DNA from: Macrolepiota albuminosa | Lineage: Eukaryota; Basidiomycota; Agaricomycetes; Agaricales; Agaricaceae | Direction of reading: 5' to 3' | DNA length: 64,000 bases | Assembly (NCBI GenBank): GCA_027475525.1 | Contig: JAMWFC010000049.1 | Span: 4,634,947-4,698,946 of the forward strand | Part shown: piece by piece, positions 40,491-53,081 of the stretch | Layout: each line of letters starts with the position of its first letter | How positions within the stretch are numbered: the stretch's first letter is position 1 | Translations under genes and position numbers: made by a program | The notes under the pieces: model-generated | What the model saw: only the letters and a program-made list of their open reading frames with translations | Told to the model about the DNA's origin: nothing | The model's database searches: none

Positions 40491-41429
40491 CTAGTCATCG
40501 TCCTCATTGCTGCTGAAGCCATCATTGGCCTGTGAGTTGTCTTCATCATCATCATTGTTTATGAACTCAGTGTTCTTATATGTGGGGCCTGGTGGGAGTT
40601 GTGATGCCTTCTTCTTCTTAGACCATGGCCCTGAACCCTTTGTCTTGGGCTTGCCTTTGTCTGAACGTGACTTCCGCTTCTTTCCAATTACAATCCCTTG
40701 GCTGCATGCATCAGCAAGTTTCTGATCATGCTCCCTCCGTTCCTCTGCTGTGAGAAACATCCACTTGCAGACACCATCTTTGAGGGCAGAGCATAAAAGC
40801 CGCACATTGTCCACAGTAGAAATCTTGGAGGGGCTGCCAAATTCTATCCTTGCAGGCCAGCCAACAAGGTGGACGTGGTACTTCTCAACAATCGCCATCT
40901 CATAGTTCATATAGTTCATTTTCACCCCTTTATTTACGAGAATTGCACCTGTAGGACCATCAGACCTGATCGGTGATAAACAGGTCATTATATACTCACA
41001 CAATCCCTCTAAAATGAGGTTGGCAGTGCACATAGAAGACAGCGTATCTAGCTTTGTGACACCTACAATTATTGTTAGCTCTGTTGCAAGCATTTGAAGA
41101 TAGCAAGAAGTATTCCGATTTTTGAAGCAAGTGTACATCTTGAATTTAGCAAGTATCTCCGTGTAGTCTAGCTTGAAGATTTCCAGGAAGAACTTCAGTA
41201 CCGTGTCATCTGAAGTGGCAGTGAATGTGGTCGCAGTGTCTTCCACATGACTACAGGAGAAGAAAGCAAAGGAATGAACACCTGTGCGAAGAAAAAGATT
41301 CCTCATTTTATTACTTGTTAGCAAGAAAGAAACTGTTAGGAGCATATAGTAGCAGGTTGTCAGGTTCCGCTGATTTGGGGGCTTTCCAGGAAAGCAATCG
41401 CCCTTACAATGTGGACTTGACCTACGCAT
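40491..41429 (-). CDS. Hypothetical protein, lysine-rich tail (family common in Agaricomycetes)
   Basis: Open minus frame of 312 codons; the first ~60 codons may be intron or leader. Recognisable segments: AILVNKGVKMNYMNYEMAIV, EKYHVHLVGWPARIEFGSPS, RLLCSALKDGVCKWMFLTAE, VIGKKRKSRSDKGKPKTKGS, and an acidic end NDDDEDNSQANDGFSSNEDDD. The 'YE..I..KY.v.l.GWP..i.F.nPS' and '(A)L..G.C.W..Lt..E' pattern with a KKRK basic patch is one I connect with large families of uncharacterised proteins in mushroom genomes. The basic patch suggests nuclear localisation. Start codon and intron positions are uncertain; function unknown. Confidence 0.5.
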   Translation of the reverse strand: MRRSSPHCKGDCFPGKPPNQRNLTTCYYMLLTVSFLLTSNKMRNLFLRTGVHSFAFFSCSHVEDTATTFTATSDDTVLKFFLEIFKLDYTEILAKFKMYTCFKNRNTSCYLQMLATELTIIVGVTKLDTLSSMCTANLILEGLCEYIMTCLSPIRSDGPTGAILVNKGVKMNYMNYEMAIVEKYHVHLVGWPARIEFGSPSKISTVDNVRLLCSALKDGVCKWMFLTAEERREHDQKLADACSQGIVIGKKRKSRSDKGKPKTKGSGPWSKKKKASQLPPGPTYKNTEFINNDDDEDNSQANDGFSSNEDDD

Positions 41430-42229
41430 ACTCAGGTGTCTGGGGCTCTGGGGTTAGGTCTCTGGGGCTCAAGATGCGGGCGAGGGGTTCTCTCAGAGGA
41501 GGACTTGGTCTGGGGTTTTTGGGGTTAGAGGCTGAGGTGAGGTAGGGGTTGAGTCGTGAACCGGGGGTTCTAAGACAAGACTGGGTTAATAAACTTTGAG
41601 TCATGAAGAGCGTACCAAACTCAGAGCACGTGATTATTCAAGCGTGCCAGTCAGAGCGTGCCAGTCAGTGTGTACCAGTCAAGCAAGGGCATGCAAGTAA
41701 TTCAAGTTAATATCAAGACTACTCAAATACAAGGGGAGCTGTGCTATAAGTACTACGGGGCCAGATGTGGATCCCTGGAGTCCCAGGGTGTCTGGGTCAA
41801 GTTCCAGAAGGCATTGAGTAGCAGAGTTCTGGGAGGTATTGATTAGTGGAGGGAGGACTATATACCGTGATCATGCATGTAGGGTGCACGATCAATTGAT
41901 GCGGAGAAAGCCGTGATGTGCAATGCGTGATGTTTGGAAGGGGGAGCATGATCTGATTGTTGATTGCAGCTTAATGGCAGCTAGTTCTGAGGTCTGTGAT
42001 GCAGAGCTGTTGGGGGTGCTGGGTGATGGCAGTGTCAGTGGTCATGATGGTGGGGGTGCGTTGGTGGGGCCAGAGGAGGGTCCCAGAGAGGAGGGGTTAT
42101 GACATCACTCCTCCTTCAGCGCTGAGACCCTCCGAGGTGCGCATTGTTGGCAGTCTGGGCCGGGGCAAGCATGGGATCTGTCATATGGCCTGACACGTAT
42201 CAAAAAAAAAATTTTACCATCAAACTCAA
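41430..42229. other. Undetermined stretch between the lysine-rich gene and the GC-rich tract
   Basis: No convincing gene. GT/GGGG-rich segments at 41440-41560 and 42000-42100 and a repeated GCGTGCCAGTCAG near 41645 look like repeat remains. Confidence 0.3.
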
Positions 42230-42804
42230 CCATGTTGCATACACCAACACATTCCTCAACGCCCCCACCAACTAACAAAGTGGCGCCTCTGAGCGCCTGG
42301 GAAGCCTGGAATGCACAGTACCAGGCCCGGCTCAACCATGAGTGCATGGCAGCAATTGTGCAGCAATGTGAGTGCCTCCTGCATTGTCCCATGGCATCCC
42401 TACTAACTGCCTTTTTCAGAACAACAAAACATTACTCCTGCTCTGGAGGCGGGGCCTAGCCGCCTTCCAGCGCCCTTCCCTGGAGCAGGCACTAGTCCTC
42501 CTGGGCCGCTCCCCGAGCCTACCTCTGAGACGGGCCCTAGTCGTCCTGTGTCTGTTCTGGCACGGATGACTGTGGATCCCCCTGTCCCTGTCCTCCCCCA
42601 TGCCCTCAACTGGCCACCCCCCACTTCTGTCGTTCTGGAATGGCGGTGGGGGCCATTACAGTGGTCCTGGAGGATTGGCGCATTGCATGGGCAGATGCAA
42701 TGCAGGAGCTCTTTGAAGAGGCCCTGAAGAGGCTCCAGGGCCTGCCTGCCCATGCCTGGTGGGTGAGCAATGGGCTGGTAAGTGATTTCAAACCTTTGGT
42801 GTCA

Positions 42805-42874
42805 TTGCTCATCCTGATGCCATAGTGTCTGCACTGCTGTTGCTCATCCTGATGCCATAGTGTCTGCACTGCGC
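42805..42874. repeat. 35-bp tandem duplication
   Basis: TTGCTCATCCTGATGCCATA and the following 15 bp occur twice in a row (42805 and 42840), identical. Confidence 0.9.
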
Positions 42875-43242
42875 TTGTTGGGTGGTTTCCTGCCTGTTTG
42901 AGGTCCTGGGCTCTTCATCCTGCTGGAACACGTCCATGTGTAAGGCATGCTGCCTCAACCACAAGCGGTGTTCCATATCGGCGCTGTGGAGGGTGCGCTG
43001 TATCTTGCAGGAGCAGGGGTGGCCGTTAGGGGGGGTCATCCAGAGAATGGGGGTTAAGAAGAGGGACTGGGTGGCAGAGCCAGTGGGGAGGCCACAGACA
43101 GTGTCTGCGGGGAGTTCTGGGGAGGAGTTGGGGGGTGGAGGTGTGATCCAGATGGGGGGCTGGGGCTGGCCCATGGTTCTTATCATGTGCCAGATGACCC
43201 AGGCCAGGGGGGGAAGGAGCCGGGAGGGGCGCAGGGGGCACC

Positions 43243-43730
43243 CTGACAAGGGGAAGCAGCAGGCATTGCCAAGCCCTTCTTCCGGGCCATCAAAGAGGGC
43301 GCATTTGCCCTCAGTTTCCCCACCTCAGCTTTCTCTGACGGTATTTTTGCCCCTGTTGAGCCATCCCCTGGGTGTCGACGTGGGGGGTTTCCTGGGGCAA
43401 GAGAAGTGGAGGTGGAGGGCGGGGCAGGAGGCTGGGGTCCTGGGGAAGGGGAGGTGCGATGCCCTGCTCCAGGAGCTGGAGGAGGCCTGACAAGGAGAAG
43501 TGGCAGGCATTGCCAAGCCCTTCCCCCAGGCCATCAAAGAGGGCGCATCTGCCCTCAGTTTCTCTACCTCGGCTTTCTCTGACGGTATTTTTGCCCCTGT
43601 TGGGCTGTCTCCTGGATGTTGATGTGGGGGGTTTCCTGAGGCAGGGGAAGTGGAGGTGGGGGGCAGGGCAGGAGGCCGGGGTCCTGGGAGAGGGAAGGTG
43701 CGATGCCCTGCTCTGGAAGCTGGAGGAGGC
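43243..43730. repeat. 244-bp tandem duplication
   Basis: CTGACAAGG(G/A)GAAG starts copies at 43243 and 43487. Shared blocks include GGCATTGCCAAGCCCTTC, TTTCTCTGACGGTATTTTTG and GTGCGATGCCCTGCTC. The copies differ at scattered positions, so it is not very recent. 244 is not a multiple of three, which fits the frame changes around it. Confidence 0.85.
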
Positions 43731-44481
43731 AAGAGTTGCTCAGAGGGTGGCGGAGGCCCAGCTGGAGGCGCTGCATGCCAGGCTGGGGCAGGGAGTCGGG
43801 GTTCCAGAGCGGGTGTCCCCAGGGCAGGGGCAGGTGGAGGCCCTGCGCTGGGATGTCGTCATTGTCCATATAGCTGCGCTGAGTGAGTATTTCCCTTCTC
43901 CCAGTGTGGCTTGTCCTGACGCTCCCAGGCTGGGCTTGGGGGCATTGCCTGCTCTTGGATGAGGTGGCCGTGGCACTTGCCTCATTGCAGGAGGGGCAGC
44001 AGTCAGAGTTGACGACTCCTGGGACAGAGTGGGGCCTTGACTTGCTGGGGAGGATGGTGGCAGCACACTGGCGGAGGAACATGCCTGCCCTGGGAAGCTA
44101 GTTCGAGCAGGTCCTAGATGAGGGCAAGGTGGCAGAGGAGGCATTGCAGGAGCATGGTCCTGGGGAGAAGGGGTTCTGAGGTTGGCCAGGGGAGGGTGAG
44201 GGGAGCAAGGGGGGTCCAAAGCCCCAGCATTAGGGGTCCCTTTTTGTTTTTTCTTCTTCTTTTCTTGTTATGATACCTGGTAATGTAGCATAATGTAGTT
44301 GTAAATGTAAAATGTATATACTTGTCTCCCAAAGCCAAAAGGTAGTGTAAGTGACATAGCAAAAAAGCTGGAAAAAACACCTTGCCTGGGTTCCAGAGTG
44401 CTACAGTGGAGAAGCATAAAAATGGTGAAACACAGAGAGGAGGAACAGAAAATATACGCAGGAGTTGAATTCCTATTAAGT

Positions 44482-45639
44482 TCAGAGGCAGAGGTTATGC
44501 CCACTACTGCCATCTGTGAGTTCCGCACCTGGCAAGGTTGTTCCTTGGATGCTGCCATTGGAAATCCCAAAGTTTGTCGAGGGTGCTCTTGAGGTTTTGG
44601 TGTGGTTCCCAGATACAAGAAAGTGGGGCTGTCCACAAATATCCCAGGAGTCGAGGATCTCCTCAACCTCATAGTGGTACTTGTCCTCGACCTCAACTGG
44701 GGAAGGGGGTTCAGAGCATTGTTTGGGAAAGGAGTCCAGGGGGTGTCGTTCCAGGAGCCGGACGTGGAAAACTGGGTGCAGGCCCTTTAGTCCCAGCAAA
44801 AGCTCAATTTTGTAGGCGTGGGATGAGACCTTCTGTAAAATTTTGAACAGGCCGAAGCACTTGTGATCAAGTTTTGGAAAGGGCCAGCGTGTGCGGAGGT
44901 GATGTCGATCTAACCATATCTTAGTCCCAGGAGCCCAGTTGGGGGTGTCTTCCCTTTTCCGGTCAGCATGTTTCACATAGGCCCAGTTTGTGATGTCGAT
45001 TTCTCCCTGGAGGAATTTGTGGAGAGAGCGGAGATCCTGCATGACCTCGTGGGTGGCATGTGATGGAATGTCCTGGAGGGAGAGGGTTAGTCAGGGGTGA
45101 TAACCCTTGTTTGCAAAGAAGGGGGACACCCCAGTGGCAGAGTGCAGCATGTTGTTGTAGGTGAACTCGGCCAGCGGGAGCTTGGCACGCCAGTTGTCCT
45201 GCAGGTAGTTGACGTATAACTAGAGGTATTGTTTGAGGGACTGGTTGACCATCTTGGTCTGACCATCAGTTTCCAGGTGATAGGCCATGGATAGGTTAGT
45301 TTTTACCTCAAGGGCCTTATACAGGGAGGTCCAGAACTTGGATACAAAAAGCGGGCCACAGTCGGAGATGATGTTGTCCAGGAGCCCATGCTTGGCAAAA
45401 ACATGCTTGAAGAACAACCAGGCAAAGTCCAGAGTGGTATCTGTGGTGTGGCAGGGTAGAAAAATGCCCTGTTTGGTTAGCCTACACACAACCACAAGAA
45501 TGGCGTTGAACTCTTCCGATTCTGAGAGTTCAACAATGTGGTCCATGGAGATAGAGGACCAGGGGCATTGCCCTATTGGGAGGGGTTTCAGTAGTCCATA
45601 GGGCTGGTGTCGGGGGACCTTGGCCTGGAGGCAAGGTTC
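44482..45639 (-). pseudogene. Element E: 3' part of a Ty3/gypsy Pol (integrase and probable chromodomain)
   Basis: Minus strand, from the border with element D: CLQAKVPRHQPYGLLKPLPI (end of the H2C2 finger), SMDHIVELSESEEFNAILVV (first Asp), SDCGPLFVSKFWTSLYKALE (second Asp), HLETDGQTKMVNQSLKQYL (Glu expected in 'TE', here K/M), stop/frame breaks (45042-45220), then KHADRKREDTPNWAPGTKIW, LRTRWPFPKLDHKCFGLFKI, LHPVFHVRLLERHPLDSFP and YHYEVEEILDSWD, the C-terminal integrase domain and the start of a chromodomain, which then goes out of frame. Everything upstream of H2C2 is missing, cut at the LTR of element D. Defective. Confidence 0.8.
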
Positions 45640-45874
45640 TGTAACGAAGTTACAGGGTTTGTGAGAGCTTAGAGTTCACACAACACTGAATCAGACCAGA
45701 CAGATCTATTGACAATATAGTGTACAACAAAAATAATCTGCTTAGTAAGCAGCACATGTAACTATTTATAGTAAAGTAATTAATAATAATAATATTATAT
45801 TATGATATTATAATATAATATCAACTACAGTAAGTAAAGCTATGTGGCAACGCCACATAGCAGACTATGCTACA
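45640..45874 (-). repeat. Element D 3' LTR
   Basis: 235 bp with ends TGTAACGAAG...ATGCTACA, like the C LTR. It keeps the CTATGTGG/CCACATAG arms and an AGTAAGCAGC block. Directly followed on the right by the polypurine tract complement CACCCCCCAA. Confidence 0.92.
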
Positions 45875-45916
45875 CACCCCCCAATTAGACCGAACTATGG
45901 TCTCAAAATATTCCGA

Positions 45917-47885
45917 TGGTCAGGCTGTCAGTAAGTCAGGAATGGAGGCAATTGGAGAATCTCCAGGCTCCTGGAATGGATCGGCAGTTGTGTTATCCAT
46001 GTCGTAGTCAAGGAGTTCATCCTTGGGTGCGGGCTTGTAGGAAGTGCCCGATGGCCCTGCTATGGGCAGGGAGTCGTCGTAGTCCCAGAGGGGACAGTGT
46101 GAGAGTGGGGTCAACAACTGACCCTGAGATAGATAGTTGGGGATCAGGAAGATCCCCATTGTCGGACAGGTACTGGCGCATCCAGATCTTGCAGGCATGA
46201 ATGTCTTGCCCAATAAGAAGGTACATCCTCTTGGTGAGTGCGTTGTTGTAAGCACAACAACTGTCCTGCTGCTGGAGCATAAGGTGTTGTCAATTGCCAA
46301 TGGTGGCCTCGTGCCACCCATCCCACTAAGCAATGGACTGGGGTGTCCCATAATGGTCGAGGTGTTGCAGCCTCTCGTTGTCGATGGTGGCCACCTTGTT
46401 GTAGAGCTGGCTGTCGCTGAAGAATATGTGGGCCAAGTAGGTGACCCCATAGGTATAAGCATGGTCAGCCCAGCTGACCAGAATTTGATTGTGAAGAAGG
46501 ACACGTAACACGTCCAAAGTGGTGAACATGGAAGCTGACGCTTCTGGGATGTCCACAGCCCAAGTCTCGAAGTTAGGATCATCAGCATGGAGGGGCACAA
46601 AGACTTGCCCTGTAGCCACCTTGTATTCGGCCATGGCCTCTTTGTAGAGGCCTGGCCTTGCAAACACATAGGCTAGGTACTTGTGTACTGTGGTCTTGGA
46701 GGGGTGGCTGGTGCTGAGAGCGTGTACAAGCGCAAACCCAAAGAGGCTGCACCAATGAATGCGCATGGCATGGTCCATGGCCAGACTGGTCCATATGTTG
46801 GGCATCGCAGGACACCCATAGAGCAGGGCATATGAGCCCAGGTAGTCCAAAGCAAACAGTTGCTTTGGATCAGGAGGAGTAAGGCCAATGAAGGCCAGTC
46901 TCCCACTCTCTTTGCAGCAATAGATCTGCATTGGCACAATTATTTGCGGGACATTCTCCCGCTCCTCAGGACTTGCGAAGAGTACTGCAATGGTCTTATA
47001 TGGAACCTTGTTGAGTAAGTGAGACATGGCTCTGTCTCAGGCAGTAGAGTGGCAGTTCAGTGCCACTTGTTTGAATTTGTTGAGCAGTAGGTAGTCCAAC
47101 TGATGCTGACAAATCAGCATAAACTAGTTGTTTACTAGTAAATGGAGCCTGCGGAGCTCTCAAGGACTGTGGGGAAACCTGTGAGATGCCACTTGGTATA
47201 CCTTACTGTTGTGGGGCGTCGACATGGTGTTGCCCTCTTTATCAGCCTCAAAGGCCCTGGCTGTGCAGGCTTCTTGCCTGACAAAGATAGTATTGGTCAC
47301 TGGCAACCAATAGAACTAGGAGGATAACCCTGCGCCAAAGAATGAGTTCTGGTGCTCAATAGTGTGATTGTGGTAGATCACAACACCAAGCATGTCAGGG
47401 ATGCGCCCAGTTTCATCCTTGAGGAGGGTGGCTCCTCGTTTGGTGCTATCCTGCACCTGACAGTCCATCTTGGCCTGTTGATTGCTGTTGCGCCGTTTGT
47501 GTGCCATGTGTTGTGCTGCTGTCTTGTGTGGCACAGGGGATTCCATGCAAGCCTCTTCAGGCTCCTCATACCAATTGTCATTGGAGGGTGGGGATGGCAG
47601 CCTCTCTGGCACAGACTTGTCAGACCGTGGGTCCATTGCTCACACACACTGCAGGAATTGGGCTGGTGGGCCCTCTACCAGTATTGTAGGTAAGAAGGAG
47701 ATGTTAGCCCCTGGGGCCTCTTTCAGGGCATCCTCAGGAAAGTGCACGTTGATGTATGCATGCCCTTCTAGTTGCTTACCCCAATAATCCTTTCGGGGTT
47801 GTGAGGCCTTAGCCTCAGTGGGGCGTGAGCTAATGCCCCTGGAGCTCTGCTCCCCAGAGTGCATGGTGGATACCATGGATAATGG
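45917..47885 (-). pseudogene. Element D ORF4 (degraded)
   Basis: Colinear with C ORF4 but cut by stops: pieces 47876-47640 (ATG at 47876), 47636-47316, 47027-46326 and 46669-45920 (other frame). The best preserved part is the helical middle: LDYLGSYALLYG, MDHAMRIHWCSLFGFALVHA, WADHAYTYGVTYLAHIFF. Compared with C, changes such as R to C/H/Q are frequent (CpG decay), while hydrophobic positions are mostly kept. The frame directly continues that of ORF3 after the UGA at 47886-47888. Function unknown. Confidence 0.7.
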
Positions 47886-49090
47886 TCATGAAGATGCGAC
47901 CTCAGATGAGCTGCTAGCAAGGCGCTGAATAAGCTGGGGGGCGGCTGGAGCAGGGGCATCTTCATAGGGAAGGATGTCCTGCTCTAGACTGGCCTCCCAG
48001 CTGGAGACAACAACGCTTGACTGAGTCAAGCAGGAGGGTGTGTCCTCCACTCCTTGCTGACACGCCCTTTTGCTGGAGTCGGTATCCTGACTCAGAGGTG
48101 TAGTCTGCCACTTACAAGTGGCCGATAGGGCAAGGAGATCAGTTTTGTGCTGAGCGTGCATATGATCCATGTTGTCCATCATCCGGCTGATGAGGACGAC
48201 CACCTCCATATCACAGAGGAATGATGACTCTGCGGGTACATTGTATCCGTTGTCCCCCAGGTATTGGAGGAGAGTAGCCAGGACTAAGTCCTGGTTGAGA
48301 CTGGGCTCAACAGCCCGTGCTTTTCCTTTGTCACGTCGAGGACGCGGCATCTCCAGCCGCTGTAGCAAGGAGAGCTTGGCCAGGCTCTCCGTCAGCGCAT
48401 CAGCTGATGAACTGATGCTTAGTTCTGTATTGAGAGTTTCTGTACTCTCAATGGCCACAGTGGCCTGCACAAGGGATGCTTGGCATCCCTCTAGATTGTT
48501 GACTGGTACTGTGGTCGACAGGGAAGCTAACCTGCCTCCTTTGGCTGTCACCTCATATGAGGCGTCGTACTGGGGCATCATGCCCCAAGCCCCCATCCAA
48601 GCTGGGGGGTACGGCATCATTACAGGCACACCACCCATGCCAGGGTAGTGCGCTGAGGCAGTAAACTGGGGCAAAGGATGTGCATCCATTGCCCCTCTTG
48701 CCATAGCAGGGGCAAACTGCCCCCATTCTGACGCTGCTTGGGAGCTGACTAGCCCCCCATAGGGCTGTTACTGGGATTGGCCCTCTGCATGATGTGGCGC
48801 ATAAGCACCCGCTACTGGTTGTTGAGGCTGATAGCCGCCCACAGGTGCGTTTTGGGGCATGAAGTTGCCCTGCATGAGTTGGTTTAGTGGATAGCCACTG
48901 ATCACCGGCTGCTGTGGCGGGTAGCCTGCTGCTGTGGGAAGCCCACAGCTTGTTGCAATTGTCCCCACTGGGACACATTTTGGATCAGTAGGGGAGCCAT
49001 CTGCCCCCCCTTTAGCTGACGGTAAGACCAATGGCATGAACTCAACTGCTGCTGCTGCTGCTCACTGTGGTCTATGGGCATGTTGTCCAT
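47886..49090 (-). pseudogene. Element D ORF3 (degraded)
   Basis: Starts MDNMPIDHSEQQQQQ (ATG 49090). Here the Gln-rich start and the MAPLLIQNVSQWGQ part are in one frame through a 7-G run, unlike C. A frameshift in the Pro/Gln-rich part breaks it. The C-terminal 270 codons (48704-47886) are open: GGVPVMMPYPPAWMGAWGMM, RPRRDKGKARAVEPSLNQDL, VLATLLQYLGDNGYNVPAES, ending SSSEVASS and then UGA. A 12-codon stretch after MPHQ in C is absent here. Confidence 0.7.
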
Positions 49091-49193
49091 GGTTAAGGGA
49101 AGAAAAGAAAAAAGAAATTTTGCCTTTTAAGACATGTTTCAGCCACAGCTGCTGACCAACTCAGCCAAGCCGCAATCAGCACTGCCAATCAAA

Positions 49194-52100
49194 TTAAGCG
49201 CTGGCATGCTTACTTAATTGATGTGGATGCTTAATGCCCTTCAACTTCAAATAACGGTCAAGTGCCACCAACTTGGAGCAATGAGAGTGTGGCTCCCATG
49301 TTGTGTCCCCAAGGGACCACCATACCTCAAACTCAAGCGTATTATGCTCTGTCCACTAGTGCTCTATGATGCATTCGACGAACCATTTGTCATTGTCTTG
49401 TGCCCCAAAGTCATAGGGGCCCAGGGTTGCCCTGTTAGGGAATAGCGCATCGTCAGACGTGCTATATGGTCGCAACAGCGACACGTGGAACTTTGGAACA
49501 ATGTGTCGTTCCTGTAATGCCTGAGGCAGCTCCAACACATAGTTGGAGGTACTTGGCTCCACGTCTAGAACGTGGTATGGGCCTACCCATTTTGGGCAGA
49601 GTTTACTCACCTGACCCTTTGAGAATCTCAAGTTACGCGTTGACAAATAGACCAATGCTCCTACTGCTATTGGTGGGTCCGTTTGCCTATGGTGATTGGC
49701 GTTTTTTGCCTGAAAGACTTGTGTTTCTATGATGGCGTCATGTGCCACTGCAATGTTCTCCAGGGCCTGCCTGGCGAACTCGACAACTTCTTGGTGGGCC
49801 ACCACATCAGCACGAATCTCGTGCAGCATGGAGGGCAAGTACCCTCCATTGAGCTCAAAGGGTGCATACCCTGTCGTCTCTGAGATACTCAAGTTAATTG
49901 CAAACTCAGTGAGTGGATACCAGTCCACCCAGTCCTGTTGGTCAGGGCAAACAACTGCCCTCAGGATCTGGCCTATACTGTGGTTGGCCCGCTCAGTTTA
50001 CCCATCTGTCTGAGGATGGAAGGACATCGACATGAGGAGTCGGGCTCCTAATAGTTTGTGAAGTTCCCTCCACCATTGAGACATGAACTTTGAGTCATGG
50101 TTGCTCACTATAGTCCTAGGCAGCCCATGCAGCCTAACAATCTCCCTGAGGTAGATCCATGACAGCTCCTTAGCTGTCAGCATAGTTCGCACCGGTATGA
50201 GATGCACCATGCTCATCATGCAGCAGATTACCACTCAGAGGTAATCAAACCCTCTATACTCGGGAAAGGGACCTACAAAGTCCATTCCAATAGAGTCCCA
50301 AGGTTTTACCAGCACAGGTAGCTGGTGTAGCCTCCCGGCAGAGGATCCAGAGGGCAACTTGGCCCTCTGACATGCTGCGCATGAGACGCAGAACTTAGTC
50401 ACTTCTTGGGCCATACGTGGCCACCAATACCATCTCCAGATGTAGCCCAACGTTTGTGCGGCACCAAAGTGCCCCACCAGTGCATGGGCCTGGTCTAGTA
50501 CTCACATAACAATGGTTCACATATGGAAAAGGCAGACTACTGCCACCTCTTGATGGTTTTCTGTCATGATCAGTCCACCAGGCTCCTGCCTGAACTGAGG
50601 ATGGTCGTTGGGATTGGCAATTATCTCGGCAAAGAGAGGGTCATCACCATATTCCTGCACCACGTCTATTTGGAAGTCATTGCTCCCCAGGCTAGGGGGC
50701 TGGGATGAAGGCAATTCATCTTCAAGCATCTCAGCCAGCATAACGGGTATATCAGGGCACTTGTGCTCCCCAGGTGATGCTGGATCCATGACTTCATGCT
50801 CCTTGAGCAGCTGGGCAGCTATGTCCTGCTCTTCATGCTGCTCCCTGAGGCGAGTGCTTCACCTCCGTTCGTCATCATACATAGTGCATACATCCAGGAC
50901 ATGCTCCCTGAGCTCCTGGTATTGGTGGAGAGGTAGATCCTCTCCATCTGGGTCTATGCAGCAGTCTGCCTGCACATACTTATGAGACTCGTGAGCCTCC
51001 CCGACTACATTGCTCTCAAAGTAGCGAGACAAGCAGTCTGCCACTTTGTTGAGTTCACCTTTAACATAGGTGATGTTGAACTGGTATCTCGACATGTAGT
51101 CTATCCAACATTGCTGACGTGGCAACAAGTTCACCTGAGCTTTAAATAACTCAAGTGCCTTGTGATCTGTTATGATATGGATGGGATATCTCATCAGCTT
51201 ATCCTCCCACTTGAGGAGGGCCTCGAGTATGGCAAGAGTCTCCAGCTTGTGCACAGCATAGTTTTGCTGGGCTGTTGTGAATTTCTTTGACATGAACCCT
51301 GCTGGGCGGCAAGTCTGCCAGCTACTCCCCTGACCATACATGGCTCCGATGCCTGTCTTAGACGCATTGCAAATGAGCCATATTGGCTCGTCCTATCTAG
51401 GGTCGATTGGACAAATCACCAGAGTCTTTGTACAGATCTGTTTGACCATCTCAAAGCACCGCTGGTGCAGCGGCCTCCAATTGAACGGTGACTCATTCTG
51501 CATCATGGCCATAAGTGGCCCAGTATAGGCAGTGACATTGGGCAAGAAGCTCGATATGTAGTTGACAAGGCCAACAAATCATTGGATGTCATTGTAGTTT
51601 TGTGGCATGCACCACTCCCGAATGCAATTGAGCTTGTCCTAATCAGGGTGGATACCCCGCTCATCAATGACATGCCCTAGGCAGTCTATATTTTGAGCGC
51701 AAAGCTCACACTTTTTCTACTTCAAGTACAACTTGTACTTGCATAGTCGTTCAAATATGACTCTGAGGTGCTGCTCATGCTCCTCCATAGAATCTGAGTA
51801 GATGAATATGTCATCTAAGTAGACATGCATAAAACATCCTATTACATCTCAAAAAATAGAGGTCATTAGCCCCTGAAAGGTTGCAGGAGCATTACAGTCT
51901 CCAATCTGCATTATGTTGCTCGTGAATGTGCCCATGATCGATGCAAACACGGTCCTGGGTATGTCTTTAGTGTGAATGTACACCTGCTCGTAGGTGTCAG
52001 TAAGGTCAATCTTTGAGCAATACTTCACCCGAGCCACGTCTTTCCAGATCACCTCCTGATCTGCTAAAGGAGTTACATCTTTTATAGTATTGTCATTGCG

Positions 52101-53081
52101 CTGACGTGCATCAAGAGCTGTTTGAAGGGTTCTGTCCTTCTTTGGGATGCACAATAATGGTGCAGCCTGCACAGTGGTGCATGGTGACCACCATTGAGCA
52201 TTCAAGTAGCGATTAGTTTTATCACATAATTGCTCCTGGAGTGCACGTGGGCAGCGCGGCAAGTGGTATTTGTATTGCTTCCTCTTGTCTATGAGGTTGA
52301 TCTCATGGTTTACTTCCCACCATAGCGGAAGCTCCTCCTTGGTCCCATTGACCATATTGGCAAATTTTTCTTGCCATTGCTGATGCAACGGAGGTATATC
52401 TTCCTTACAAAGGCTTGTTGCCTTCTGCTTCCCCTTCATATGCACTGGGGGAAGTACTTCCACCGTCTCTGAAAGTGACCAAGGTGGCGGTGCATATTGC
52501 TTGCACATTGCAAGCACCTGAGTGACACTGTCATTGGGTATATATAGTCTCAGCAGAGAACCCACTGCTGCTGCCTTATAAGCCATGAGGCTTTTTCTCT
52601 TGCATACAAGTGAGTATGCTATGGACACCTCGTCCAATGCTGGTCTGACAGTCATCTGTTGCTGGTGTGCATTTTGTGCACATGTGGCTGCCACCAGCTC
52701 ATTCTACTCCTGCGGCATTTGAGGGTCGTATGCCCAGTCATACTCAGGAAGGGGTGCTGGTCATTCCCATAGAGACCATGTGTCCCCCCCACATGAGGCT
52801 TCCGCCTCTCGGTTGCTGTCTCTCAAGTCATCCAACTTGACTCGTGAGGACGTAGGTGGGCATACATCCACTGAGTCCTCCCACTGTCTCGCCTTTTTCT
52901 GGTGCTTGTCTGGAGGCTTTGCGCCTTGATTATCAGGATCAATTATTTGCTCATCGCTCCTCTTGGAGGCTTGGTACTCCTCCTTGCTCATCATCACCAC
53001 GTTGTGGTCTGAGCTCAGTCTAGGCATGGCCTGGACTTCCTCATCCACATCCTCCACTGTTGGCACTTTGCGTCGGCCGAG
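49194..53081 (-). pseudogene. Element D Pol (RT, RNase H, integrase, chromodomain), several stops
   Basis: Follows the UGA at 53082-53084. Pieces: VPTVEDVDEEVQAMPRL (53066 on), 52694-51849 with RT start and KIDLTDTYEQVYIHTKD, damaged YLDD region near 51815, RNase H 51341-50859 (FMSKKFTTAQQNYAVHKLET), H2C2 50477-50235 (HFGAAQTLGYIWRWYWWPRM), integrase to 49356 including SDHDS-type change N-H-D-S and KWVGPYHVL, then a chromodomain with a TAG (VECIIEH*) and VWWSLGDTTWEPHSH to a TAA at 49194-49196. At the site of C's TGA (16427) D reads CAA (Gln). Not functional. Confidence 0.88.

Larger units (their letters stand above)
42230..44180 (+). other. GC-rich, coding-like plus-strand tract with frame changes and tandem duplications
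   Basis: Plus frames with a coding look: MLHTPTHSSTPPPTNKVAPL...AWEAWNAQYQARLNHECMAA (42233 on), a likely intron to CCTTTTTCAG near 42419, then Pro-rich sequence to PVPVLPHALNWPPPTSVVLE. Later LELEEA/VAQRVAEAQLEALHARLG looks like a coiled coil. Frames change several times, in part at the two tandem duplications. It resembles a Pro-rich structural or Gag-like gene of an old element, but no zinc knuckle or capsid motif is seen and I do not name it. Confidence 0.3.
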
